A stretch of DNA of 64,000 bases from Agaribacillus aureus. GTDB taxonomy: Bacteria; Bacteroidota; Bacteroidia; Cytophagales; Cyclobacteriaceae. Positions 26,873-35,590 of this stretch are shown piece by piece. The stretch covers positions 372,001-436,000 of the forward strand of contig JAUJEB010000006.1 of the NCBI GenBank assembly GCA_030442055.1, given 5' to 3'. Each line of letters starts with the position of its first letter. Positions within the stretch are counted from its first letter, which is position 1. A program made the translations under genes and the position numbers. The notes under the pieces are model-generated. The model was not told the origin of the DNA. It did not search any database and saw only the letters and a program-made list of their open reading frames with translations.

Positions 26873-29245
26873 TCACTCAATTCTTAGCGAGTCTACCGGG
26901 TTGGTCCGGGCAGCTTTCAGGGATTGTCCGCCTGAGGCAAGGGCAGCGATAATTATAATTAGCATACAGGGAAAGGCAAATAACCACCAATATAATTCGG
27001 TACGATAAGCAAAATTATTGAGCCACTCTACCAGGAAAAAGTTGGCCAGGGGTATGGTAAAGGCAAACGCAATAAAAATAAGCTTAGCAAAATCTTTGGA
27101 AAGTAAAAGCAAAATACCGCCTATGGAAGCACCCATAATTTTCCGGATCCCAATCTCTTTCGTGCGTTGTTCTGCATTAAGCGTAGCTAATCCCAGTAAA
27201 CCCAAACCAGAGATGATGATGGCTATGATCGAAAAGTAACCCGCTAGTTTGGCTACCAGCATCTCGCTTTTGTACTGTTGCTCGAAGCTTGTACTCAGAA
27301 AATGATATTCAAGCGGAATATCGGGGTTGTATTGTTTGTAAATCTTCTGCAAGCCGGCCAACGCCTCCATAGCTTTTCCGGGCTCCGAGCGCAAATAGCC
27401 AATTCCCGAATTTTCAGGCGAGAACATTATAATTACCGGCTCAATAGGCTGATGCATTGAACGATGATGGAAGTTTTTGACTACACCTATTATTTTACCA
27501 TTGCCGTTCCAGAAAGCCATCCTTTTTTCAATGGGATGATCCATGCCCATTTGCCTGACCGCTTCCTCGTTAACGATATAATTTAGGCTATCGGTGGCAA
27601 TATCTCTGGAAAAGTCTCTCCCTTCCATGATCTTTATTTTGAAAGTTTCTAGAAAATCATAATCTACAGCCATCACTTGAAAGCTCACATTATCTTCTGT
27701 GGTTTTGCCTTCCCATTCTGCCCCACCGGAAGCTAATACGTCAATAGGACTATCCATGGTTCTGGTTATTTTTTGGATGCCTGGTTGTTTCATTAACGCG
27801 GTATGGAAAGCCTCAAAGTGGGTAAAAACGTTGCCATCCAAATTGAAGAAAATAACATTTTCTTTATCAAGTCCCAGGCTTTTATTTTGAATATATTGTA
27901 CTTGTTTATAAACAACCCCGGTGGTGATGATCAGGATGGTGGCGATAATAAATTGAAAAACAACTAACGCCTTTCGCAACAAGCCGCCCTTCGTATTAAA
28001 TTGAAAAGCACCTTTGAGTACCCTGGCCGGATTAAAAGAAGAAAGTAAAAAGGCGGGATAACTTCCTGATAATAAGCCGGTAAAAAGCGTTATTCCCAAA
28101 ATCCCTAATAAGAAATAGGGCTCCTGGTAGGGAAGGACGATTGATTTTCCAGTTATATTATTGAACTCGGGAAGCAACAATTGGATAAGCAAAAGTGACA
28201 GGATCATCGCCAGGCAGGTGAGCATCAACGCTTCAAACAAAAATTGCCCGGCCAAGTAGCTTTTTCCGGCTCCTACCGCTTTTCTGATGCCCACTTCCTT
28301 GACTCTTTTACCGGATAAAGCAGTTGAAAGATTAATAAAATTTATGCTGGCAATTAATATGATAAAAATAGCCACAAAGTTGAACAGGCGCACGTAAACT
28401 ATTCTTCCGGAAGCCCGCTTACCGGATTTAAAATTGGAATAAAGATAAATCCTTTCAAATTGCTGAAGAAACAATTCGTAGTCGGGAGCAGCGGGTTGCC
28501 CTCTCATGAAATCCTTGATCTTTGCATCTACATCCGAAGGAATGGCCTTAGGGTGTAGTTGTACAAAAATATCAACACTACGAAAACCCCATTGTGCACG
28601 CCACGGTTGACTGCTAATCAGGTCCTCCATGGGTAGTACATAATCAAACTTAAGAGAAGAATTTTCAGGTATGTCGGCAAAAACACCTGTTACTTTATAC
28701 GTTCTCTCTGTTTCCGCATCTATCAGGTTAAGGGTTTGTCCTATTGGGTTATTTTCCTGCCAATTTTCACCAAAGTGTTTTTTAGCCAACCGCTCCGAAA
28801 TGGCGATGGAATGCTTATCTCTAAAAATTGTCTCAGCGGTTCCAGCCAGCAATGAAAAGGAAAACATTTCAAATAATGCCTGTGTGGCAAAATATCCCTG
28901 CTCTTTGAACACCCTGTCCTCATATTTGATTAAGATCTTTGGCATTTTGAACACGTGGGTGAAATTATCGATCTCAGGTATTTCCTCAGCTAAAGCCGGG
29001 GCAAGGCTAATCGTTAATTCGGAATATACATTCGAACCTCCTTCCGAAAGGGAGTCATATCCCAAAACGCGGTACAACTGCTCTTCATTTTCATGAAACC
29101 GATCGTGATTTAACTCATCTTTTACCCACAAAAGGATAAGTATTCCGCAAGTAAACCCAAGGGTTAATGTGGAAATATTAATCAGTGAAAACTCCTTTTG
29201 TCGCAAAAAATTCCGGAATGCAATTTTTATATAGCTTCTCAACAT
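26873..29245 (-). CDS. MacB/FtsX-family ABC transporter permease
   Basis: A 790-residue inner-membrane protein with an N-terminal TM helix (SLINISTLTLGFTCGILILLW), a large periplasmic MacB-type domain, three central TM helices with the FtsX-like IASINFINLSTALSGKRVKEVGIRKAVGA motif, a second periplasmic domain, and a final TM set with AEQRTKEIGIRKIMGAS. The duplicated layout (two periplasmic domains, eight or so TM helices) is common in Bacteroidota. No ATPase gene is adjacent. Such permeases can act as efflux or lipoprotein/antibiotic-response systems. Start ATG at 29245 chosen over a TTG four codons upstream. Confidence 0.87.
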   Translation of the reverse strand: MLRSYIKIAFRNFLRQKEFSLINISTLTLGFTCGILILLWVKDELNHDRFHENEEQLYRVLGYDSLSEGGSNVYSELTISLAPALAEEIPEIDNFTHVFKMPKILIKYEDRVFKEQGYFATQALFEMFSFSLLAGTAETIFRDKHSIAISERLAKKHFGENWQENNPIGQTLNLIDAETERTYKVTGVFADIPENSSLKFDYVLPMEDLISSQPWRAQWGFRSVDIFVQLHPKAIPSDVDAKIKDFMRGQPAAPDYELFLQQFERIYLYSNFKSGKRASGRIVYVRLFNFVAIFIILIASINFINLSTALSGKRVKEVGIRKAVGAGKSYLAGQFLFEALMLTCLAMILSLLLIQLLLPEFNNITGKSIVLPYQEPYFLLGILGITLFTGLLSGSYPAFLLSSFNPARVLKGAFQFNTKGGLLRKALVVFQFIIATILIITTGVVYKQVQYIQNKSLGLDKENVIFFNLDGNVFTHFEAFHTALMKQPGIQKITRTMDSPIDVLASGGAEWEGKTTEDNVSFQVMAVDYDFLETFKIKIMEGRDFSRDIATDSLNYIVNEEAVRQMGMDHPIEKRMAFWNGNGKIIGVVKNFHHRSMHQPIEPVIIMFSPENSGIGYLRSEPGKAMEALAGLQKIYKQYNPDIPLEYHFLSTSFEQQYKSEMLVAKLAGYFSIIAIIISGLGLLGLATLNAEQRTKEIGIRKIMGASIGGILLLLSKDFAKLIFIAFAFTIPLANFFLVEWLNNFAYRTELYWWLFAFPCMLIIIIAALASGGQSLKAARTNPVDSLRIE

Positions 29246-29515
29246 AATTTCGTACAATTAACGCAACGGAATTACCTCAAAATCTGGTAAAAATCCTTAT
29301 TATTTGCAGTGAATGCACGATATTTTGCAGGGTAAGACAAGTTGGCTTACCGGATGTCAACAAATAATTGACATAGTATGTTGATTTAATAACTAATACA
29401 TGCAATACCCCTATTTTTCACATTTTAGCGCAGGGTCGTGTGATGGATTAATAACGGCGCGTTGGTTGGGTGTTGGTAATGTCAGGGTTAGGTTTGACTA
29501 CTTTTTCCAAAGAAA

Positions 29516-31123
29516 TCAGTCAGCCTTACCTTGTGTTTTGAAAGTTTGGATCTTTGACCAATCACTCCAGTTTAAATTTTGATCCCGGTATCGTACCCGC
29601 CAATAATAGGTGGTGTTAGGGGCTAACCTATGCAACTTTTCATCACTAAGGTCGTCGTTTTTTTGACGGTTTTCCTTGTAATACCAGTTCTCAAACTGTT
29701 TCCAACTATTTATTACAGGTTTTTCAAATCCAGGGTCTGTGGCTACCTGCCAGTTGGAAGCGGCGTGAAAAGTTTTTTGCGACTTACTTTGAAAAGTTCC
29801 CGCTTTTAAAACAACACCGTTAATAGGAAGGGTTTCATTATTTGGGGAAATACTTTCCGGGGCCTGCGGCTTGATTGGATTTTTGAAAATAGTGATGCTG
29901 TCACGAATCTCATTATCACGCAGTCCGTCGGCATAGTTACCTTGACTTATTCTTTTTAGCGTAAACTTAGGATTCTTTTGGTCAGCCTCAACTTCAAGAA
30001 TGACAAAACCATATTCATCCTGCGTTACAGTAAATTCTTCATAATCGCGACCTTCAAACTCACCCCAATTATCAATGGCCCCGCCCGCCGAAGCGACATT
30101 TACCATCAGGTGTTTATGATCCTTTGATTGACCCCGGGAGTAGCCGTGCGTATGACCGAAAAAGTGTATGCTGGGTTTTCCGGTCTTTTGGGTAAAGTTT
30201 TCCAGTAATGATACCACCTTAGCGCTAAATTCTTCTTCCCCGGGGATCCAAAGCTCTGATTTATGAGGATGGTGTAACTCGGCAAATACAAAATCGATAT
30301 TTTCATTTTTACCGGTTTCTTGCAGAAGATTTTCCAGCCAATTTATTTGCAACGGTGAGTCCTTGTATCCGTCGTTTGAGTCTAGCCCTATGATGCGCAC
30401 ATTGCTGTAGTCCTTATACCACCAATGTTCCGGATGGGCGGCGGAGCCGTTTTGGGGCAGACTGAAATAATCAAAATAAAATTGAGAGTTTTTTTCGTGA
30501 TTGCCAATGGCCGGATATACAGGTACCTGGTTGAAGATCTTTGCAGCCGGTTTGAAAAATTCATTTTCCCACTGATCAAATACTTCACCATTAACAACCA
30601 AATCGCCGGGAATAAGTATCATAGCCAAATGATCGGGAAGTTTTTTTCCATAATTCTTTTCCATATAGGGTATAATGCCGCCGTTAACCACCTCGCTGAA
30701 CTTGTCGGGGTATTGCCAATCACGTTGCATATCGCTCATGGCCAAAAGATTGAATTTTTTATTGTCCTGTGAAAAGGGAGGTGTCTTAAACTCAAAGATA
30801 TCCGATTTGGTCTTTCCGGTTTTCACCCTGTAATAGTAGGTGGTGAAACGTTTTAATTTTGACAGCCTTACTTCATGCAGTATTGCTTTGGAGAAATTTA
30901 TTCCAAAGCTTTTTCCGCTTGCCTTCTTGCCAAGTTTTGGAGAAAGCCCATATTCTACTACACTTTCTTCACCCGTATCGGTTTGCCATTTGATGGTTAT
31001 TTCGTTAGGTTCGGCATCCTGCAAATAAGGAGCAATTTCCAGCTCCTGAGACTGTGCCTGGAGAGAGACTAAACATACGATGACGCCGAAAAGCAAAATC
31101 GGTTTTTTGAAAAAATCATTCAT
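29516..31123 (-). CDS. Secreted metallophosphoesterase with N-terminal purple-acid-phosphatase-like domain
   Basis: A 535-residue exported enzyme with a signal peptide (KKPILLFGVIVCLVSLQAQSQ). An N-terminal fibronectin-III-like domain (~25-110) of the type found in purple acid phosphatases is followed by the calcineurin-like core: MSDMQRDW, LIPGDLVVNG, AIGNHEKN, ELHHPH and FFGHTHGYSRG supply the two-metal ligands. A C-terminal Fn3-like domain (~420-530, with NTTYYWRVRYRDQN) follows. It probably hydrolyses phosphate esters outside the cytoplasm. It is a single gene with a 730-bp spacer upstream. Confidence 0.87.
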   Translation of the reverse strand: MNDFFKKPILLFGVIVCLVSLQAQSQELEIAPYLQDAEPNEITIKWQTDTGEESVVEYGLSPKLGKKASGKSFGINFSKAILHEVRLSKLKRFTTYYYRVKTGKTKSDIFEFKTPPFSQDNKKFNLLAMSDMQRDWQYPDKFSEVVNGGIIPYMEKNYGKKLPDHLAMILIPGDLVVNGEVFDQWENEFFKPAAKIFNQVPVYPAIGNHEKNSQFYFDYFSLPQNGSAAHPEHWWYKDYSNVRIIGLDSNDGYKDSPLQINWLENLLQETGKNENIDFVFAELHHPHKSELWIPGEEEFSAKVVSLLENFTQKTGKPSIHFFGHTHGYSRGQSKDHKHLMVNVASAGGAIDNWGEFEGRDYEEFTVTQDEYGFVILEVEADQKNPKFTLKRISQGNYADGLRDNEIRDSITIFKNPIKPQAPESISPNNETLPINGVVLKAGTFQSKSQKTFHAASNWQVATDPGFEKPVINSWKQFENWYYKENRQKNDDLSDEKLHRLAPNTTYYWRVRYRDQNLNWSDWSKIQTFKTQGKAD

Positions 31124-31856
31124 ATCAGGGTATTTTAAACAGTTATGTGAGGTTTTGGCTTATACTAAGCCACTTAGAATTAAATCTTTGTTAAGGCTAA
31201 AAGTTATTGATATTAATGCGGAGGTTGTCTAAATAAATGAGCGCAACTGTCCTTTTAGATGGGTTTTTGCAAGAAAGAATTTACTATTTCAATTCGGGCC
31301 ACATTCCAATTCAACCCTAAAAATGTTCTATTGTATTTTGAACGGTGACCGGCTAAATTTGATTGATTTGATTTAATAAAGTGCACTTTGTTAAGTTATT
31401 TTAAGACCGTTGATTTTAGTTCCTAAGATAGAACTTTTTTCTTTGAATAACATCAAATATTTATCCTGTTTAGCTGTCTTTTTTTATAGGTTTTGGGTAT
31501 TTATATTTTTACAGGTGAAAGTATCTTTCGAAGCAATCAAAATCTATCTTTGGCTTGTTGAAAGTTCGTTTAGTTTTATTGGATATTGTTGTCAAATTCA
31601 AATTTCATCAGGCTAATTTCACGTCTTAGCGCCATTGGCTCCTCTGTAATTAACAATCGCTTATTTTCGACTTTAATATTCCCGATTGAAAATTGGCACA
31701 GGAAAAAACAATAACTAATAAAAATGCCGCTTACCAAAAGCCCGACCGGAGCCGGATTTAAGGTATTTTTCGAAGGAATAGGCTTTATACCAGCTGAATG
31801 AAAATAACAGCGAAAGGATTATATTATTGCTGCTAATTAAAGCCCCTACCATTCTC
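31124..31856. other. 733-bp intergenic stretch without a convincing gene
   Basis: AT-rich. A 68-codon hydrophobic frame from 31410 and a 25-codon frame at 31723-31800 are present but lack normal coding character or family resemblance. The upstream promoter of the phosphoesterase should be here. Possibly decayed genes; no repeat or RNA was recognised. Confidence 0.35.
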
Positions 31857-32207
31857 CTAAGAACCAAGCTTTTTGATTAACGCAAACAACATTTTGGAAA
31901 GTTCTTCGGATGCACAGTACAATTTGGAAAATTGATCTTCGGATATGATGTTTTCGTCTTTCCAGAAATCAAGAATTGCCACACATTCGAAAGTAGAACC
32001 TCTTGCTATCACATAAAAATTCTTTTTATCAGGTTTCGTAAACCTTCCCGATCCCTCTGCAATGTTAAGCATAATACTGAAAGCAGCCCGTTGTAATTGA
32101 TTCTTGTTTGAAGAATTGACATGGGTGATGGATTGCAATAATTTTTGTACACTGGAATTGAAGGTTTTTGCTTTGGCATATACTTCCAGCTTTTGGAAAT
32201 CAAACAT
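31857..32207 (-). CDS. Four-helix-bundle protein (23S rRNA intervening-sequence protein family)
   Basis: A 116-residue protein. The pattern FQKLEVYAKAKTF, then QLQRAAFSIMLNIAEGSGR and a second half with ARGSTFECVAILDFWK matches the S23/IVP four-helix-bundle family found free-standing in many Bacteroidota and also inside 23S rRNA intervening sequences. The molecular role is unknown. It begins about 100 bp downstream of the tmRNA gene on the same strand, with only the tmRNA terminator between. Confidence 0.85.
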   Translation of the reverse strand: MFDFQKLEVYAKAKTFNSSVQKLLQSITHVNSSNKNQLQRAAFSIMLNIAEGSGRFTKPDKKNFYVIARGSTFECVAILDFWKDENIISEDQFSKLYCASEELSKMLFALIKKLGS

Positions 32208-32243
32208 AAGTTTAAAAAATTAATTGGCGCTTGATGAAAAAAT

Positions 32244-32286
32244 GAGCAACAGTTTGAGCAACAGCAAGAGGATAAAACTGTTGCTC
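32244..32286 (-). terminator. ssrA terminator with interlocked repeats
   Basis: On the minus strand the stem GAGCAACAG / CTGTTGCTC (32278-32286 with 32244-32252) is followed by ATTTTTTC, a rho-independent terminator. A second overlapping stem (GAGCAACAGCAAGAG at 32256-32270 with 32291-32305, 14 of 15 bp) uses duplicated copies of the same arms, so two alternative folds compete. Confidence 0.75.
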
Positions 32287-32310
32287 CTTACTCTTGCTGT
32301 TGCTGACCTG

Positions 32311-32710
32311 TGGAGCTGGAGGGAGTCGAACCCTCGTCCAGAGAAGGCAACTTACGAGTTTTCTACATGCTTAGTCTTTCATTGGTTGTCGGGCCAGGAC
32401 AGGTGAAAGACAACCGGATCCTGACCTTATTCGCTAAATTTTCACACTGACATCGCGACGCTATCAGCGCTAGTTCTGCGGATTCGACACCGTTAAATCC
32501 TGGTCAGCGGAACAAAGACCAGGGACGATGATGACCGGGGAGCGCTACGCTCTACCCTAAGCCCAATTTAACATTCTGCTAAATTAGGCAGCCATAGCGT
32601 AAGAATTCTCTTCGCCGATTATAATGTAGGACTATCTTTTAAGGCTCTCACCCTATGAGCCTGCATGCTTATACGCGCAATTACTCGACCTGTCAAAACC
32701 GGTCAGCCCC
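32311..32710 (-). ncRNA. ssrA: Transfer-messenger RNA (tmRNA)
   Basis: Rescues stalled ribosomes by trans-translation. The 5' end GGGGCUG pairs with CAGCUCC at the 3' end to close the acceptor stem (one G-U), followed by discriminator A at 32311; CCA is not encoded. The 3' part has the T-arm GUUCGACUCCC. The internal tag frame (32584-32616) encodes GEENSYAMAA and stops at UAA, ending in the AA typical of degradation tags. The length of about 400 nt is normal for a one-piece tmRNA. Confidence 0.95.
32584..32616 (-). other. tmRNA tag reading frame
   Basis: GGC resume codon, then the tag GEENSYAMAA and UAA. The C-terminal AMAA is a variant of the more common ALAA. It is the peptide added to proteins on stalled ribosomes for degradation by ClpXP. 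Confidence 0.9.
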
Positions 32711-32899
32711 ATATATCACGTGCACCCAATTTTCAATGAACTTATAGGAAAAGTTTACAAACATAACGTTTTCCTGCCGAATCTGATAGTGAATATGCAA
32801 ATATTGTACTAATCGTTGTTTTATGCCTTTTTGGCATAATAATGAATGGTGATGCCTGCCGCCAGGCAAAAATGTATTATTGTTTTTATTTAAAGTATT

Positions 32900-32959
32900 T
32901 TGTTGCTATTTGAATACAAATTGTTTCTATTTGGAGACGAATTGTTGCTATTTTTAACC
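32900..32959 (+). repeat. Three 21-bp tandem repeats upstream of dnaX
   Basis: Three copies begin at 32900, 32921 and 32942, each starting TTGTT[G/T]CTATTT, so the period is exactly two helical turns. The block ends ~27 bp before the dnaX start. It could be an operator for a protein binding one face of the helix, or a chance expansion. The rest of the 276-bp gap between ssrA and dnaX shows no gene. Confidence 0.6.
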
Positions 32960-32986
32960 TTCAATTAAATCTATCACAAGGCGCAA

Positions 32987-34099
32987 ATGGAAAACTTTGT
33001 AGTATCAGCAAGAAAATATCGGCCTGACAATTTTGATACGGTGGTGGGACAGGAGCATATTACGACGACCTTGAAAAACGCCATCGATAACAATCACCTT
33101 GCCCAGGCGTTACTTTTTTGTGGGCCACGAGGAGTCGGTAAAACCACCTGTGCCAGGATATTGGCAAAAATGGTGAACGGATTTGAAGATGACGATCCCG
33201 CTACCTCCTTAAATATCCACGAACTTGATGCTGCCTCCAATAATTCCGTTGACGATATCCGCAATTTGGTAGACCAGGTCAGGTATGCACCGCAATATGG
33301 TAAATTTAAGATTTATATCATCGACGAGGTGCACATGTTATCCAATGCAGCTTTTAACGCATTTTTGAAGACATTGGAAGAGCCTCCGGCCTATGCCATA
33401 TTCATATTGGCTACTACCGAAAAACACAAGATTATTCCTACGATCCTGTCCAGGTGCCAGATATTTGATTTCAACCGTATCCAGGTACAGGATATTGGTC
33501 GGCACTTGCAAAAAATCGCGGAACTTGAAAATATTGAGGCGGAGGAAGAAGCGTTACACCTGATAGCGCAAAAGTCAGATGGTGCTTTAAGAGATGCGCT
33601 GTCTATCTTTGATTTAATCGTTACTTTTTCGTCCGGGAACAAGTTGACCTACCAGGATACGATTAAAAATTTGCACATCCTGGATTACGATTATTATTTT
33701 AAAATGACGGATTTTTTGCTGGAGGAGGATGCTTCTCAGGCACTGCTAACGTTTGATGATATCTTGAAAAATGGTTTTGACGGCCATCAGTTTATAGTTG
33801 GCCTTGCCGAGCATTTTAGGAACCTGATGGTGTGCAAGGATCAGGCAACTGTAAAATTGCTGATGGTTAGTGATAATATCAAACAAAAATATGCCGACCA
33901 GGCAGTACGGGCTCCATTGTCCTTTTTATTATCTGCGTTAAACATCTCAAATCAGTGCGATATTCAATATAAGGCCAGCAAGAATCAAAGGCTGCATGTG
34001 GAACTCGGTCTGATGAAATTGGCCCATATTAATGCCGCCGTAAACCTGGTAGCACTCAATCAATCGGACCAGGAGCCATTAAAAAAAAAAGTAGTGTAA
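32987..34099 (+). CDS. dnaX: DNA polymerase III gamma subunit (zero-frame dnaX product)
   Basis: Without slippage translation ends at TAA 34097-34099, giving a 370-residue protein containing exactly the three AAA+ clamp-loader domains and none of the tau-specific region, equivalent to E. coli gamma. The last residues are L-K-K-K-V-V. Both forms are expected if the frameshift is programmed; if the A tract is a sequencing artefact, only the long form exists. Confidence 0.75.
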   Translation: MENFVVSARKYRPDNFDTVVGQEHITTTLKNAIDNNHLAQALLFCGPRGVGKTTCARILAKMVNGFEDDDPATSLNIHELDAASNNSVDDIRNLVDQVRYAPQYGKFKIYIIDEVHMLSNAAFNAFLKTLEEPPAYAIFILATTEKHKIIPTILSRCQIFDFNRIQVQDIGRHLQKIAELENIEAEEEALHLIAQKSDGALRDALSIFDLIVTFSSGNKLTYQDTIKNLHILDYDYYFKMTDFLLEEDASQALLTFDDILKNGFDGHQFIVGLAEHFRNLMVCKDQATVKLLMVSDNIKQKYADQAVRAPLSFLLSALNISNQCDIQYKASKNQRLHVELGLMKLAHINAAVNLVALNQSDQEPLKKKVV

Positions 34100-34713
34100 A
34101 AGATGAGCCTGCTCCCAGCCAGGAAAAACCCGTAACCAACCAGGATAATTCCGACCTTGTCACCAATCCGGATGCCATCCCACCTTCACCAGCCGCTTCG
34201 TCCAAGCCCGCTTCAGGAAAAAAGTTTAGTTTAAAACCTACCACTAAAATCCTTGATGCTGACACCATCCTCAAAAACCAGGATTCCGGGGAGGAAGAGG
34301 AGGAGAGGACTCCTGAAAATAAGGAGCCACTTCAACCTGAAGCCAACGAACCGGTGAAATTGAAGGAATTGCAACAATGCTGGAAGGAATTTGCTGAAAA
34401 AAGAAGGAATGAGGGTAAAGATGCGGAATATGTTTTACTGAATCAATCCATTGCGCTTAAGGAGGATCATGTCATTGAAATCAGACTAACCAATACCGTG
34501 CAGCAGCCAATATTGGATGGCTTGAGAACTGAATTGACCCAGCACCTGCGACATCATCTTAAAAATAATTTGATCACCCTGGAGGCAAAACTAGTTCAAA
34601 TGGAATCCAAGGAGATGATTTACACCGCCAGGGAAAAATTCAATTATCTGGCAGAGAAGCATCCCGAATTAAAAATATTAAAGGAGCGACTGGGACTGGA
34701 TACGGATTTTTAA
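32987..34713 (+). CDS. dnaX: DNA polymerase III tau subunit, made by -1 frameshift
   Basis: Clamp-loader subunit coupling the polymerase to the helicase. Read in zero frame to the A10 tract at 34081-34090 and then in the -1 frame to 34713, the product is ~575 residues: AAA+ domains I-III (Walker A GPRGVGKT at 46-53, DEVH at 113-116, sensor 1 LATTEK, sensor 2 GALRDALS), a Pro/Glu/Ser-rich linker, then a helical C-terminal domain (LKELQQCWKEFAEK to the end). The -1 frame is open without a break from the A tract. The zinc-binding cysteine module normally found between Walker A and the DAAS motif is absent (RILAKMVNGFEDDD goes straight to SLNIHELDAASNN). Confidence 0.85.
34071..34099 (+). promoter_or_regulatory. 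dnaX recoding site: AGGAG enhancer, A10 slippery tract, early stop
   Basis: AGGAG (34071-34075) lies 5 nt upstream of ten consecutive A residues (34081-34090), followed by GTAGTG and the zero-frame TAA (34097-34099). The layout resembles the E. coli dnaX signal, in which a Shine-Dalgarno-like sequence stimulates -1 slippage on A-rich codons. It would also allow polymerase slippage giving transcripts with 11 A, as in Thermus dnaX. A small CCTG/CAGG stem follows but is weak. Confidence 0.7.
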
Positions 34714-34821
34714 TTGACTATCGGATCTAAGTGGCTAATGCGTTGCAGGTATGGGAATTCTGAACCTTGATTTGCTAATTTCTTGTGATTGACACTTGGA
34801 GATTATTTAAAAGGGCAAAAA

Positions 34822-34851
34822 AAAACCTCCGGACTTGAATCAGGAGGTTTT
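34822..34851. terminator. Bidirectional terminator between dnaX and the response regulator
   Basis: AAAACCTCC (34822-34830) pairs with GGAGGTTTT (34843-34851), loop of 12 nt; A-run upstream and T-run in the stem permit termination in both directions. Confidence 0.85.
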
Positions 34852-34870
34852 GTAAAAAGTAAATTTTTTT

Positions 34871-35290
34871 TTAGCTGAAAACGTCCATTAGTTTAATTTC
34901 TTCGAGTGCACTTTCAGTTAGAGGTTTGGTGATAAATTTTACTACATGATTGTTGTTAACAATCTTATCAATATCTCTTTTGTTATCTGAGCTGGAAAGA
35001 ATAATTACTTTGCACTTATCTTTCAATATTTGATCAAATTTTTCGAACTCGTAAAGGAATACAAAACCATCCACGATTGGCATATTAATGTCCAGAAAAA
35101 TGATGTTAGGCAACTTATCTTCATTATCTTTGTTTTGCTCCAAATACTCCAGGGCACTTTTCCCCGAATTTTTGATCTCAACCTCTTTCGCAAATTTAGT
35201 AATTTCTATAATGCGCTTGCTGATAAAGTTATCAGTATCATTGTCATCTACGAGCATTACTAAATCAATTGGTTTTTCTTCTGTTTGCAT
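34871..35290 (-). CDS. Single-domain response regulator (CheY-like receiver)
   Basis: A 139-residue receiver domain with no output domain. Acidic pair Asp15-Asp16 (VDDND), phospho-acceptor Asp67 in FLDINMP, Ser/Thr switch in ILSSSDN, and conserved Lys122 in FITKP. The partner kinase is not adjacent; single-domain receivers of this kind act in phosphorelays or by binding proteins. It has its own promoter region in the 300-bp gap upstream. Confidence 0.92.
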   Translation of the reverse strand: MQTEEKPIDLVMLVDDNDTDNFISKRIIEITKFAKEVEIKNSGKSALEYLEQNKDNEDKLPNIIFLDINMPIVDGFVFLYEFEKFDQILKDKCKVIILSSSDNKRDIDKIVNNNHVVKFITKPLTESALEEIKLMDVFS

Positions 35291-35590
35291 CTAACAATTT
35301 AATTTAAAACTCTCTTTAAATAACATTAACCAGTGTAGACTTTTGGGGACTTTGTGACATGACTTGGGGCCCGAATTTAACAATTTTTTCTGACTGTTTG
35401 TCAAATAATCCAACAAAATCCTCAAATTTTTTAATCAACACAGTGTTTGGATATTATCTTGTATTCAAAGATACCCTTAACTTCCTTTATTATCGCTGCT
35501 ATTATTATTTATACTTAGTTAAGTAATATATGTTTAAAAATTTCACTTAAATTAGAATGAATATTTATATTCTCCTTTTTGGCGGGTCGG
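35291..35590. other. 300-bp intergenic stretch without a gene
   Basis: AT-rich leader of the response regulator and trailer of the lytic transglycosylase gene. No hairpin with a T tract, repeat or open frame of note was seen. Confidence 0.4.

Noticed and set aside
31410-31616. 68-codon hydrophobic frame in the intergenic stretch downstream of ssrA and before the phosphoesterase
   Set aside because: AT-rich DNA gives hydrophobic codons by chance; no start context, no family and no conserved pattern.
31723-31800. 25-codon frame starting MPLTKSPTGAGF
   Set aside because: Too short, no signal and no homology recognised; possibly the remnant of a lost gene, but this cannot be supported.
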